From CAVRGQ01 sp963720785 (lineage in GTDB: Bacteria > Actinomycetota > Acidimicrobiia > IMCC26256 > DASPTH01), in the NCBI GenBank assembly GCA_963720785.1, contig CAVRGQ010000002.1, forward strand, positions 1-61,855: 61,855 bases of DNA. Reading direction: 5' to 3'. The notes under the pieces are model-generated. The model was not told where the DNA came from and ran no database searches. It was given only the letters and a program-made list of their open reading frames with translations. This document shows, one piece after another, positions 1-7,643 of this stretch; position 1 is the first letter of the stretch, and each line of letters starts with the position of its first letter. Made by a program: the position numbers and the translations under genes.

Positions 1-20
1 TCCGAAGAAGGGGCACACCC

Positions 21-215
21 ATGAACCTCCTCGTCGTGCGGACGTGGTTGCAGGCTCGCTTCACCACCACTGAGCGAGGCGCAAGCATGGTCGAGTACAT
101 CCTGCTCGTGGCGCTCATCGCGCTTGCGGTCCTTGCGGCCGTGAGCTTCCTGGGTGGCCAGATGACGAGCAAGTTCAACACCGAGGGCAGCCAGATCAGC
201 AGCGCCGGCGGCTGA
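21..215 (+). CDS. flp: Flp/Fap-type pilin precursor
   Basis: A 64-residue prepilin of the type IVb (Tad) pilus. Residues 20-26 (G-ASMVE-Y) show the expected processing site: cleavage after Gly20, Glu at mature position +5 and Tyr at +6. A hydrophobic helix follows (residues 27-45), then a short polar tail. Length and layout fit the Flp family. AAGGGG lies 8 bases before the ATG. It is presumably exported and assembled by the CpaB/CpaE/TadABC machine at 7.6-13.0 kb, but it sits on the opposite strand 7 kb away. A strong hairpin follows the stop. The prepilin peptidase is not in the window. Confidence 0.92.
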   Translation: MNLLVVRTWLQARFTTTERGASMVEYILLVALIALAVLAAVSFLGGQMTSKFNTEGSQISSAGG

Positions 216-240
216 CGACTCTCCTCACCACGAGTTCTCC

Positions 241-278
241 ATCGGCCCACGACGTGGAAGCGCGCGTCGTGGGCCGAT
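241..278. terminator. Long perfect hairpin, likely bidirectional terminator
   Basis: ATCGGCCCACGACG at 241-254 pairs perfectly with 265-278 across a 10-base loop. It lies between the 3' ends of the pilin gene (plus) and the HNH gene (minus). There is no T-run, as is common for terminators in GC-rich actinobacteria. Confidence 0.7.
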
Positions 279-301
279 CCATGTCCGGATGCACGTGACG
301 C

Positions 302-1440
302 TCATGTCGCGAGGGTCATCGGGTCGAGTCGGCTTCGTGCGCGTTCCTCCTTGGTGACGGTGCGGAGGGTGAGGCCGTCGGGCCGGTTGGGGTTGCCGTC
401 GAGCACGTAGTCGCCGTGGGGGATCAACAGTCCGTGGTGGTACGCGCAGACCGCCGCGAGGTTCGATGTGTCGTCGGTTCCGCCCCATGATGAGGGGTGG
501 AGGTGGTGCACCTGGAGTCTGAGCCGCCGGTTGCAACCCGGCCATCGACATCGCCCGTCGCGGCGCACCACCGCTCGTCGACGCTTCTGCGACACGAACG
601 TCGCGCGCCCGGTCCTCCGCGATCTCGTTGCCCACGTTGCCGTCATCGTCCATCACTCGCAGGTGCACCCGCGCGTTGGCGCGGGCGGCGTCGACCCACT
701 CGTCGGGCAACGCCACCCCACACATCGTGGCTTCACCGTCGAGGGTGATGTCGACATGGACGTCCACCCGTGCGCCGACAGTCGCGTTCGGTCGCTGAGT
801 CGTCGGCGCCGGCTTCCATCTGACACAACCCGATCAGCACATCCGCCTGACGACGATCGAGCGGTTCCCATACCTCGCCCGTCTTCGGGCGCATCCGTTG
901 GGTGACCTGATCGAAGAACGCCTCGACGATCGCGCCGCCGTGCTCCAACGGCAACTCGAACCGGCCGCACAGGAACCCGTCGTCGTCGACGCCACTTCCG
1001 CAACGACCGCCGATTCCGCCGCTTCACCGAATCCTCACGCGCTGCGCGTCGCCGGTCGCGTGCCAGCTTCTGCAACTCCAACGGCGACGCACTCTTGGCC
1101 CGTTCGGTGATCTCCTCGTCGCTGTCCTCGTCGGCCAGATCCGCGGCCGGTTCCAACTGCTCGTCACTCAACTCGCCGTTCATCGCCGCCGCACCCGAGA
1201 TTCGGCAGCTGCTCCAACTTCTTCGCCGTCTCCCGCTTGCGTTGCGACTGCGCCTCCGTCTCCCCGTCACGCGCCGCCTGATCCTTCGCCAACGCATCAC
1301 GCTCGTCGAGCACCCGCGTCAACGCCAACTCCCGCGTCCGCAACTTCCGGCGCTCCACGATCACCCGCTCGCGCTCCGACGCGCAGACGGTCCGTCTCCC
1401 AACACCTCAGTTCGAACAGCAGATCGTTGAACGTGCTCAC
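302..1440 (-). pseudogene. DUF222/HNH endonuclease family protein, frame-broken
   Basis: Pieces in successive frames read as one protein of the 13E12/DUF222-HNH family. The N-terminal piece (VSTFNDLLFELRCWE) starts at a GTG at 1438-1440. Next come a charged helical part (about 1360-1010), the DUF222 part (about 970-660, e.g. HGGAIVEAFFDQV) and an HNH nuclease domain (about 600-400) with CRWPGC, LQVHHLHPSSWGG and NLAAVCAYHHGLLIPHG. All key HNH residues are readable. Five frame changes are needed, near 1360, 1190, 1000, 795 and 610, all in the same (+1) direction. Either the gene has decayed or the sequence has insertion errors. DUF222-HNH genes are common in actinobacteria; their role is uncertain. 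Confidence 0.75.
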
Positions 1441-1519
1441 GAACCCATCCAAACAGAGGGGTACGACAGTTATCGCCCGAACCGGACGAGAACCACGAGA
1501 AAATCTTCGGGGAAGCCTC

Positions 1520-1951
1520 TCAGCGGGTGCCGATGTAGCTGACAAGGTCGTCGCGCTCACCCTCGAGCTCGGCGATCCGGCGCTTCACCAGATCGCCGAT
1601 GCTGACGATGCCCACGAGCGCACCGTCGTCGACGACCGGCACGTGACGAATCCGGCGCTCCGTCATCACGGCCATGAGATCGTCGCAGTGGTCGGGCAGC
1701 GAGCACGTCACCACTTCCGTCGTCATGATCGACGCAACCGGCGCATCGAGCAGTGACTCGCCCTGGCGGTTCAGCGCGCGCACGACATCGCGCTCGGACA
1801 CGATCCCGGCGATCGCACTCCCCCGCGCCGACACCACGACTGCGCCGATCCCGTGGTGGGCGAGCACGTGCAACAGCTCGCGCACCGACGCGTCGGCGTG
1901 CATCGTGACGACATCGCTGCCCTTGGCGCGCACCACGTTCGTGACCAGCAT
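1520..1951 (-). CDS. CBS-domain pair protein
   Basis: A 143-residue protein made of two CBS motifs (about residues 8-60 and 72-130), with GIVSERDVVRAL in the first and HVPVVDDGALVGIVSIGDLV in the second. Such stand-alone pairs bind adenosyl ligands such as AMP, ATP or NAD and act as regulatory modules; the partner here is unknown. Its start codon overlaps the stop of the upstream PPOX gene by one base (TGATG), so the two are translationally coupled. That may point to a shared redox or energy-sensing role, which is inference only. Confidence 0.88.
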   Translation of the reverse strand: MLVTNVVRAKGSDVVTMHADASVRELLHVLAHHGIGAVVVSARGSAIAGIVSERDVVRALNRQGESLLDAPVASIMTTEVVTCSLPDHCDDLMAVMTERRIRHVPVVDDGALVGIVSIGDLVKRRIAELEGERDDLVSYIGTR

Positions 1952-2406
1952 CACGGCCTCCACGGTCCGTTCCCGCCGATCTCCTCGATGGCGACCGACA
2001 CCACCACCGCCGTCGCCGAACTCCGCAGCGGCGCACTGTGGTCGACCTGACCGAGGTACTCCCGGCACAGAGCGTCGAACAGCAGCGGGTCGGGACCGTC
2101 GTCGATGCTCGCGGTGCCGCGCAGCACGAGGTGGTGTTGATGGCCGCGGAGGTTCCGCTGCTCGTCCTCGACCGACAGCACGATCCGCGGGTCGCGCTGG
2201 AGGTTGCGCACCTTCGCCGTCGCCGCCTCGGTGACGAAGCGCACGACGTCGCCCTGCACCCCGCACCACACGACCGACACCTGCGGCGAGCCGTCGGCGT
2301 TCATCGTCACGACGTGGGCGAGGGCGTTGGAACCGAGCAGCACCTCCGCTTCGTGCGGGAGCGGGCGCAGCCGTGGCGCGCGCGTCGAGTGGTCGAGTGC
2401 TGTCAT
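1951..2406 (-). CDS. PPOX-class flavin/F420-dependent enzyme
   Basis: A 151-residue split-barrel protein of the pyridoxamine 5'-phosphate oxidase superfamily. The N-terminal half shows the pattern HVVTMNADGSPQVSVVW, and RFVTEAATAKVRNLQRDPRIVLSV is typical of the actinobacterial PPOX/FDOR class that uses F420 or FMN. The substrate cannot be read from sequence. It is the first gene of a coupled pair with the CBS protein. The divergent 243-base gap to the small secreted gene at 2650 should hold its promoter; no clear boxes were assigned. Confidence 0.85.
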   Translation of the reverse strand: MTALDHSTRAPRLRPLPHEAEVLLGSNALAHVVTMNADGSPQVSVVWCGVQGDVVRFVTEAATAKVRNLQRDPRIVLSVEDEQRNLRGHQHHLVLRGTASIDDGPDPLLFDALCREYLGQVDHSAPLRSSATAVVVSVAIEEIGGNGPWRP

Positions 2407-2649
2407 GATCCCTCCCGGGTCGTGCGTCGTACCGATGTCACCTCTGTGTGGGGTGGCCGATGGAGCGTGCCGACCACTATGGACCCTGGGGAGTCCGATG
2501 TCGATGTTTCCGGGATTCGTGCTCGTCCCGGCTCGCAGGCGCTCGCGTCAGGCAGCGGCATCCACGCCCCCGACGGTGGCGAACAAACTCCCGAGGGTGG
2601 CAGGTCCCTTCGCCGAGCAAGCCCCGACCTCGACACGGAGGAACACCAC

Positions 2650-2940
2650 ATGAAGGTCCGCTCGATCCTCGTCAGCGCCGCCCTCGCAGCCACCGGAGCG
2701 CTCGTCGCGCTCCCGGCGACAACCGCGGGCGCGGCGCAGCCGACCGCCACGAACTGTTGGGGCGTCGTCGTCTCGCAACGAGCCACGACAGCCCACGACA
2801 TCGGCACCCACACATCGGCCCAGGACACCCCGCACGCCGGGCTCGCCAACGTCGCCCGACTGTTCGGTTTCGCCGGCCCCGGCGAGCTCGGCTCGTTCCT
2901 GGCAACGGTCGACGGTGACCCCTACACGAGCTGCAGCTGA
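2650..2940 (+). CDS. Small secreted protein of unknown function
   Basis: A 96-residue protein with a clear Sec signal peptide: MKVR, a hydrophobic core ILVSAALAATGALVALPA, then cleavage near AGA-AQ at about residues 27-30. The mature part is short, has two Cys (NCW and the final CS, possible disulfide) and matches no family I recognise. GGAGG lies 8 bases before the ATG, which fixes the start. A terminator hairpin follows 13 bases after the stop, so it is probably monocistronic. Confidence 0.75.
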   Translation: MKVRSILVSAALAATGALVALPATTAGAAQPTATNCWGVVVSQRATTAHDIGTHTSAQDTPHAGLANVARLFGFAGPGELGSFLATVDGDPYTSCS

Positions 2941-2952
2941 CGCATGACGCCG

Positions 2953-2988
2953 TCCCGGATCGGTCGCCCGAGCGCGGCCGATCCGGGA
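2953..2988 (+). terminator. Terminator hairpin after the small secreted gene
   Basis: TCCCGGATCGG (2953-2963) pairs perfectly with CCGATCCGGGA (2978-2988), with a 14-base loop. It starts 13 bases after the stop at 2940 and ends before the promoter box of the next gene. No T-tract. Confidence 0.7.
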
Positions 2989-3002
2989 TCGGCACCACTG
3001 GG

Positions 3003-3008
3003 TAGCCT
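3003..3008 (+). promoter_or_regulatory. -10 box TAGCCT, leaderless start
   Basis: TAGCCT ends exactly 6 bases before the ATG at 3015, and no Shine-Dalgarno is present. This is the spacing expected when transcription starts at the start codon. The same hexamer with the same spacing precedes the methyltransferase at 15539. Confidence 0.6.
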
Positions 3009-3014
3009 CGACCC

Positions 3015-3773
3015 ATGAGCGCATTTCGAGTCGGAGTCCAGTTGCAGCCCCAGGCCACCAACGTGGCAGAGATGCGCGACGCCTGGCGCGCCGCCGACGA
3101 CCTCGGCGTCGACACCATCTGGACGTGGGACCACTTCTACCCCCTCTACGGCGACCCGGACGCGACGCACTTCGAGTGCTGGTCGCTGCTCACCGCGATG
3201 GCGCTCGACACCACCAACGCGCAGTTCGGCGCGCTCGTCGGCTGCCTCTCGTACCGCAACCCCGACCTCCTCGCCGACATGGCCCGCACCGTCGACCATC
3301 TGTCGGGCGGTCGCCTCATCCTCGGTCTCGGCTCGGGCTGGTTCGAACGCGACTACACGGAGTACGGCTACGAGTTCGGCACCGCGGGTGGACGCCTGCG
3401 CGCGCTCGGCGAGGCACTCCCCCGCATCAAGGCGCGGCTCGGCGTGCTGAACCCGCCTCCGGTCGGTGACCTGCCGATCATGATCGGCGGCGGTGGCGAG
3501 CGCGTCACGCTCCGCATCGTCGCGGAGCACGCGCAGATGTGGAACACGTTCGGACCGCCGCAGAGCTTCGCGCACAAGAACTCGGTGCTGAACGAGCACT
3601 GCGCGGCGATCGGACGCGACCCGGCGGAGATCGAGCGCACCGTCGCGATCAACGCCGACGAAGTCGATGCCGTCGACGACTACCTCGCCGCCGGCGCCAC
3701 GCACCTCATTGTGATGTGCGGCGCGCCGTTCGACCTGTCGGCGGTGCAGCGGCTCGTTTCGCGTCGCGCCTGA
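3015..3773 (+). CDS. LLM-class F420-dependent oxidoreductase
   Basis: A 252-residue TIM-barrel enzyme of the bacterial luciferase-like/F420 family. Diagnostic parts are FRVGVQLQPQA at the N-terminus, TIWTWDHFYPL, the NP-DLLADMARTVDHLSGGRLILGLGSGW block (about residues 88-115) and LPIMIGGGGERVTLRIVAEHA (about 152-172). It is somewhat shorter than many family members (about 280-340). The substrate is unknown. It probably has its own leaderless promoter and lies alone between a terminator and a convergent gene. A second family member is at 47393. Confidence 0.9.
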   Translation: MSAFRVGVQLQPQATNVAEMRDAWRAADDLGVDTIWTWDHFYPLYGDPDATHFECWSLLTAMALDTTNAQFGALVGCLSYRNPDLLADMARTVDHLSGGRLILGLGSGWFERDYTEYGYEFGTAGGRLRALGEALPRIKARLGVLNPPPVGDLPIMIGGGGERVTLRIVAEHAQMWNTFGPPQSFAHKNSVLNEHCAAIGRDPAEIERTVAINADEVDAVDDYLAAGATHLIVMCGAPFDLSAVQRLVSRRA

Positions 3774-3780
3774 CCGCACG

Positions 3781-3806
3781 GCTGATCAGCGCGGCTGATC
3801 AGCGCG
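3781..3806. repeat. 13-bp tandem duplication
   Basis: GCTGATCAGCGCG occurs twice in direct tandem, starting 8 bases after the oxidoreductase stop. Each copy contains the palindrome GCTGATCAGC. It may act as a weak bidirectional terminator between two convergent genes. Confidence 0.6.
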
Positions 3807-3824
3807 GCGCTTCAGCGTCGCACG

Positions 3825-4442
3825 TCAGTCGCCTTCGGCGACGTTGCCATAGGTGGGGACGCCCACCGGCTCGTAGGAGAGCTGCAGCGCTCCGAGGGGG
3901 TAGGCGACCGACTCGGTGAGACGGAGCGTCGTCGGCACGGTGCCGCCGGCGAAGACCTTCTTGCCACTCCCGAGCAGGACCGGGTACATCCACAGGTCGA
4001 GTCGATCCACCAGCCCGGCACCGAGCAGTGACTGGAGCAGGTCGAGACTGCCGATCAGGTGCACCTCGTCGTGACGGTCCTTGACGGCCGCCACGCTCTC
4101 GGCGACATCGCCCTCGAGCAGGGTCGAGCCCTGCCACGCAAGGGGTTCGGTGAGCGTGCGGCTGGCGACGTACTTGGGCGCGGCGTTGAGCAGCGCGGTG
4201 AACGGGATCTCCGCGGGCGCCTGCGGCCAGTACTCCGCAAAGATCTCGTAGGTCCGCCGGCCGAGCAGCAGCGCGTCCATGGTTCGCGCCTGCTCGAACA
4301 TGACCTCGCCGGCCTCCGGATCCGAGACCGGGGCCTGCCAGCCGCCGTGCGCGAAGCCGCCGTCGGAGTCCTCCTCGGGACCTCCGGGAGCCTGCGCGAC
4401 TCCGTCGAGCGTCATGAACTCGGTGACGATCAGCTTCCCCAC
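3825..4442 (-). CDS. Dihydrofolate reductase-like (RibD C-terminal domain) protein
   Basis: A 205-residue protein of the DHFR/RibD-C superfamily, NADPH-dependent reductases in deazaflavin/riboflavin or pterin chemistry; the substrate of this actinobacterial subgroup is not established. Typical parts are KLIVTEFMTLDGVAQAPGG at the N-terminus, ALLLGRRTYEIFAEYWP (about 60-76) and the EVHLIGSLDLLQSLL...DRLDLWMYPVLLGSGKKVF segment (about 125-165). The GTG at 4440-4442 was chosen because GGAGGA lies 7 bases upstream and homologs begin with M-GKLIV; an in-frame ATG 7 codons upstream is less likely. Confidence 0.85.
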   Translation of the reverse strand: MGKLIVTEFMTLDGVAQAPGGPEEDSDGGFAHGGWQAPVSDPEAGEVMFEQARTMDALLLGRRTYEIFAEYWPQAPAEIPFTALLNAAPKYVASRTLTEPLAWQGSTLLEGDVAESVAAVKDRHDEVHLIGSLDLLQSLLGAGLVDRLDLWMYPVLLGSGKKVFAGGTVPTTLRLTESVAYPLGALQLSYEPVGVPTYGNVAEGD

Positions 4443-4528
4443 TGCGGCTTCCTCCCACATCGACGACGACACCAGGACCGACTCCGACGACGGGCGGAAC
4501 TCATCGCTCGGGAGCGACGGATCGCAAG

Positions 4529-4954
4529 CTACTGACCGAGCGCGGTCTGGAGGTCGCGCACGTGCTCCTGCGTCTGGCTCAGCAACGGCCGGAGCGCCTC
4601 GGCGACGTCGACCAGGCCCATCTCCGTCGCCTGCTGTACGCGTTCCCGGTACCGTTCGAGCTGGCGCGTCTCCAGTGCGAGGTCCTGCAACAGCGCGTCC
4701 CGCGAATCTTCGGTCGGCGGGATCGGCGGAACCTGCGTGCTCGGCGTCCCGCCGAGGAACGCGACCTGCTCGGCGAGCAACTTCGCGTGTGCGAGCTCCT
4801 GGTCCAGGTGGATCCGTAGTTCCTCGACGATGTTCATGTACTCCGCGCCGGTGACGGTGGCGGTGTGCTGCACGTACTGCACGATCGACTGGAACTCGGT
4901 CTCGAGGTCGCGGTTCAGTGCTTCGACGAGCTTCGTCACGTCGCGCTCGGTCAT
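4529..4954 (-). CDS. Ferritin-like (bacterioferritin-type) protein
   Basis: A 141-residue helical protein with the ferritin-like ligand layout: LNRDLETEFQSIVQY (metal-ligand Glu in helix A), then HLDQELAHAKLLAEQ (E-L-A-H, an ExxH ligand pair) and further acidic helices. It is a little short for bacterioferritin (about 155), and no haem Met is obvious, so iron storage is possible but not certain. Other ferritin-like diiron proteins act in stress protection. GAGGAG lies 5 bases upstream of the ATG. A 5' gap of about 145 bases separates it from the divergent [2Fe-2S] protein. Confidence 0.8.
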   Translation of the reverse strand: MTERDVTKLVEALNRDLETEFQSIVQYVQHTATVTGAEYMNIVEELRIHLDQELAHAKLLAEQVAFLGGTPSTQVPPIPPTEDSRDALLQDLALETRQLERYRERVQQATEMGLVDVAEALRPLLSQTQEHVRDLQTALGQ

Positions 4955-5088
4955 GGTGCTCCTCGAGGTGCGGGGAACCGGGCGGGAACGCGGGGCGCGA
5001 CACACGCCGGTTGACGGGGGCTGCACCAGTGTCCCCGGGTGTCCTCCGGTCGAAACGCCGCACGGGGTGCAGCAGGCGCGGCTCTGGG

Positions 5089-5094
5089 TACGGT
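5089..5094 (+). promoter_or_regulatory. -10 box TACGGT, leaderless start
   Basis: TACGGT is followed by 6 bases and a GTG at 5101, with no Shine-Dalgarno. This decides the GTG start over the ATG at 5113. Confidence 0.5.
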
Positions 5095-5100
5095 GCCCGC

Positions 5101-5391
5101 GTGCCGCAACCCATGCTGGTGTGCCGAAAATGCAAGGACCACGCGTGTGTCGCGCAGATGCTCCGTGCGCACACCCGGTCAGAGGTCGAGCTGGTGCGCT
5201 GCCAGAAGATCTGTCACGGGCCCGTGGTCGGCACGAAGGTCGACGGCAGGTTCGAGTGGTTCGAGCGCGTCGACGATCTCCGCTCCATCGCCGCCCTGCT
5301 CCGGCTCGCGCAGAAGGGCGCGAACAAGGTGCCCAAGCCGCTGCGCAAGCACCGCGTCAAGTCGCACCGGGGCCGACCGCCCCGACGCTGA
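5101..5391 (+). CDS. Small thioredoxin-like [2Fe-2S] protein with basic tail
   Basis: A 96-residue protein. The cysteines lie as C-x2-C-x4-C ... C-x3-C (CRKCKDHAC near residue 8; CQKIC near residue 34). The C-x4-C plus C-x3-C pair is the ligand spacing of thioredoxin-like [2Fe-2S] ferredoxins such as NuoE. A patch GRFEWFERVDDL follows. The last 20 residues are strongly basic (KPLRKHRVKSHRGRPPRR), which is unusual for a ferredoxin and could bind nucleic acid or an acidic partner (inference). No redox partner gene is adjacent. Confidence 0.65.
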   Translation: MPQPMLVCRKCKDHACVAQMLRAHTRSEVELVRCQKICHGPVVGTKVDGRFEWFERVDDLRSIAALLRLAQKGANKVPKPLRKHRVKSHRGRPPRR

Positions 5392-5421
5392 CCTCAGCCA
5401 CGCGGAGCGGCCGTCGCCGGG

Positions 5422-5763
5422 TCAGGCGGACCAGTCGATGAGTACCGCAGGAGGCGGGCCATCGGGCGGCGCCCCCATGTCGACGCCGGTGACGTCGAGG
5501 ACCCTGGCCCGGAACCACGTCGTGTACTCGTGGTCGTCGGAAGCGAGGTCGCCGAACGCCTTCTGGATGTCGCCCTCGAACCACACCACGATGAGACTGC
5601 CCATGGGCGTCTCCTGCAGCGACCACGTCTCGCGCGTGATGTCCGAACGCGTCATGTGCGCCTCGAACTCGGCGCGCCGAGGACCGAAGGTCTCTGCCGC
5701 GAATGCCCGGGCGTCGTCGTCCCGCCCCGGCTTGATCGGGAAGACCCCGTTGAACACACCCAT
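5422..5763 (-). CDS. Conserved hypothetical protein, ferredoxin-like fold suspected
   Basis: A 113-residue soluble protein. The N-terminus GVFNGVFPIKPGRDDDARAF is followed by helices and strands with LQETPMGSLIVVWFEGD and FGDLASDDHEYTTWF. The pattern (strand, helix, QxTP, strand, WF) resembles small dimeric alpha-beta barrel proteins of the DUF6176 type; that assignment is tentative. GAGGAGG lies about 8 bases upstream of the ATG. No functional residues can be named. It is convergent with the [2Fe-2S] protein gene. Confidence 0.7.
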   Translation of the reverse strand: MGVFNGVFPIKPGRDDDARAFAAETFGPRRAEFEAHMTRSDITRETWSLQETPMGSLIVVWFEGDIQKAFGDLASDDHEYTTWFRARVLDVTGVDMGAPPDGPPPAVLIDWSA

Positions 5764-5843
5764 GTCATCGCCTCCTCGATGGAGCGCCGTGAAATCAGGG
5801 CGCCGCGCACGGTAACAGCAACGACAGACCGGTGCGCCGGCGG

Positions 5844-6089
5844 TCAGTCGAACGGGACGAGGGCCTCGCACTCGGGGCACCACTCACCGTCGGGCGCCCA
5901 CTCGAGATCGTCGAACACGCGGAGCGTCTGCGGGGTGCCGCACGCGGCGCGGCGGGTGCCGGGATCGACCGCGTGGCGGACGCCCTTGGGCTCCCGCGCC
6001 GCGGGACCACCCGCGCCGCGCGCACTGCGCCCGAAGCCACCCTTCGACGACGCCGGTTTCGATCCGAGCGCACCGACGACGTAAGCCAT
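5844..6089 (-). CDS. Small hypothetical protein with C-terminal CPxC
   Basis: An 81-residue protein. The N-terminal half is Gly/Ala/Arg/Lys-rich and probably disordered. The C-terminal part holds AACGTPQTLRVFDDLEWAP and WCPECEALVPFD, giving one single Cys and one CPEC pair, possibly a partial zinc-binding or redox knuckle. Function unknown. It is the last gene downstream of the pilus operon's membrane protein, on the same strand with a 41-base gap. Confidence 0.55.
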   Translation of the reverse strand: MAYVVGALGSKPASSKGGFGRSARGAGGPAAREPKGVRHAVDPGTRRAACGTPQTLRVFDDLEWAPDGEWCPECEALVPFD

Positions 6090-6130
6090 GGCCCGACCGT
6101 AGTCAGGAATCCGCCCCGACCCGGAGCGGG

Positions 6131-7639
6131 TCAGTTGCCGGCGCGCACCCAGACGGCGTCGCCGCCCCTGGTGACGACGCGATCCCACTGCGACGACTCG
6201 TCGAGCAAGGACGCGAGCGCCGACTTCGCCGGCCACACGATCGTCTCCACCTCGTACTTGTCGAGCACCTTGTCCCAGCCCTGCTTGCCCGACGTGAGCT
6301 TGAAGTAGTCGTAGATCACCGACGTCGGGTACATGTCGTACCGGTCGTCCATGAACACCTTCTGCTCCGGGTAGTGATCGAGGATCACCCAGCCTGCAGT
6401 CGCGTCGGTCGTGAGCAGGCGCGTACCGAGCAGGTCGTTGCGCTCGACGTAGTGCATCGCCGCGGTCGGATACGTCGCCAGGTCGTACGGCGACTCCTGC
6501 GTGACCTCGAAGCCCATCACCAGCGCGGCGAGCACGAGCACCGCGATCGCGCCGACCACCAGCGGCCGCCCCACGTTCGACGGCTTCTCCTCGTCGCGGG
6601 CGAAGCACCGCGCCACCACGGGCAGACCGATGAGCGGCGCGACCGCGACGTTGCGCACCGCCCAGAGCGCGAGCAACAACATCGGGATGGTGACGACGAG
6701 GTCGCGCCGGGTCACGCGGTTGCGGCCCCGCGACAGCGCCACGAGGTACACGACGATCCAGAGCCCGAGCGCGAGACCCCAGGTCTGACGGAAGTCGGGC
6801 GACTGCCATTCGATGACGTGCGACAGGATGTCGCCGCGCGACAGCAGGTCGACCGGGAAGATCAACAGGTCGATCCCGTAGGGATTGAGGAAGATCGCGA
6901 AGAACCCGATCACCGAACCGATGAGCAGCGCGCGCTCGCGCCCCTCCCACGGCCGGTGCCCGTCGAACCAGCGACCGAGGAGGTGCAGGCCGAGGTAGGC
7001 GAAGCCGAGTTCGAAGGTGCCGTGGGTGTTGGCCCACAGCCACATCAGCACCGGGATCACGACGAGCGGGTGCCGCCCGACCAGGCTGTCGGGCACCTCC
7101 ACCACCCACAGCAGCACGAGGAGGAACAGCACGCCGATCAGGAGCGGCCGCTCCGACCACACCGTGTAGATGCCGGCGAGCGCGGCGGCGGTGAGGCCGC
7201 ACGCGATCATGCGGTCGCGGCACAGCCGCAGGGCGAGACGGTACGAGAGGATGCCGATCCCCGCGCCGACCAGGCCGACGAAGAGGCGGATCCCGTTCGC
7301 GCCGACGGAGCGGTCGATCAGCGCGTAGGTGACCTCGGCGAGCCACGACTGGGCGATCCACTTCGTGCCCGGCGCCGTGTACGAGAACACGTCGTGGTGC
7401 GGGATGCCGTGGTCGAGGATGTAGCCGCCGGTCTTCAGGTGCCAGAAGAACGAGTTGTCCGAGAGCTTGGCGATCCCCACCGCCCAACCGAACACGCCGA
7501 AGAAGGCCGTGAAGACCCATCCGAGCCCGGAGCCGGCCGCGGGGACGGGCCGCGTCGGCGCCGGGCTGGACGAGGAGCTGGTGGTCGCGTCCTCGGAGCT
7601 GTGCGAGGTGGAGGTCCCTGTGTCGAGCACGCCGACCAC
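6131..7639 (-). CDS. Polytopic membrane protein, GT-C glycosyltransferase-like
   Basis: About 500 residues. A Ser/Thr/Pro-rich cytosolic leader is followed by about 10-11 predicted membrane segments (from GLGWVFTAFFGVFGWAVGI to LVVGAIAVLVLAALVMGF) and a soluble C-terminal part of about 130 residues (DLLGTRLLTTDATAGWVIL, QKVFMDDRYDMYP). The layout, with HDVFSYT and W-ANTHG loops between helices, resembles GT-C-type or O-antigen-type membrane enzymes, but no catalytic Asp pair can be assigned with confidence. It follows tadC by 4 bases with the GTG at 7639; a TTG at 7660, overlapping tadC, is an alternative start. Co-transcription suggests a role in pilus or surface glycosylation (inference). 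Confidence 0.75.
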   Translation of the reverse strand: MVGVLDTGTSTSHSSEDATTSSSSSPAPTRPVPAAGSGLGWVFTAFFGVFGWAVGIAKLSDNSFFWHLKTGGYILDHGIPHHDVFSYTAPGTKWIAQSWLAEVTYALIDRSVGANGIRLFVGLVGAGIGILSYRLALRLCRDRMIACGLTAAALAGIYTVWSERPLLIGVLFLLVLLWVVEVPDSLVGRHPLVVIPVLMWLWANTHGTFELGFAYLGLHLLGRWFDGHRPWEGRERALLIGSVIGFFAIFLNPYGIDLLIFPVDLLSRGDILSHVIEWQSPDFRQTWGLALGLWIVVYLVALSRGRNRVTRRDLVVTIPMLLLALWAVRNVAVAPLIGLPVVARCFARDEEKPSNVGRPLVVGAIAVLVLAALVMGFEVTQESPYDLATYPTAAMHYVERNDLLGTRLLTTDATAGWVILDHYPEQKVFMDDRYDMYPTSVIYDYFKLTSGKQGWDKVLDKYEVETIVWPAKSALASLLDESSQWDRVVTRGGDAVWVRAGN

Positions 7640-7643
7640 TCTG

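Noticed and set aside
302..1440. Several separate small genes in the HNH region
   Set aside because: The pieces line up in order as one DUF222-HNH protein when single-base shifts are allowed; none has its own ribosome site.
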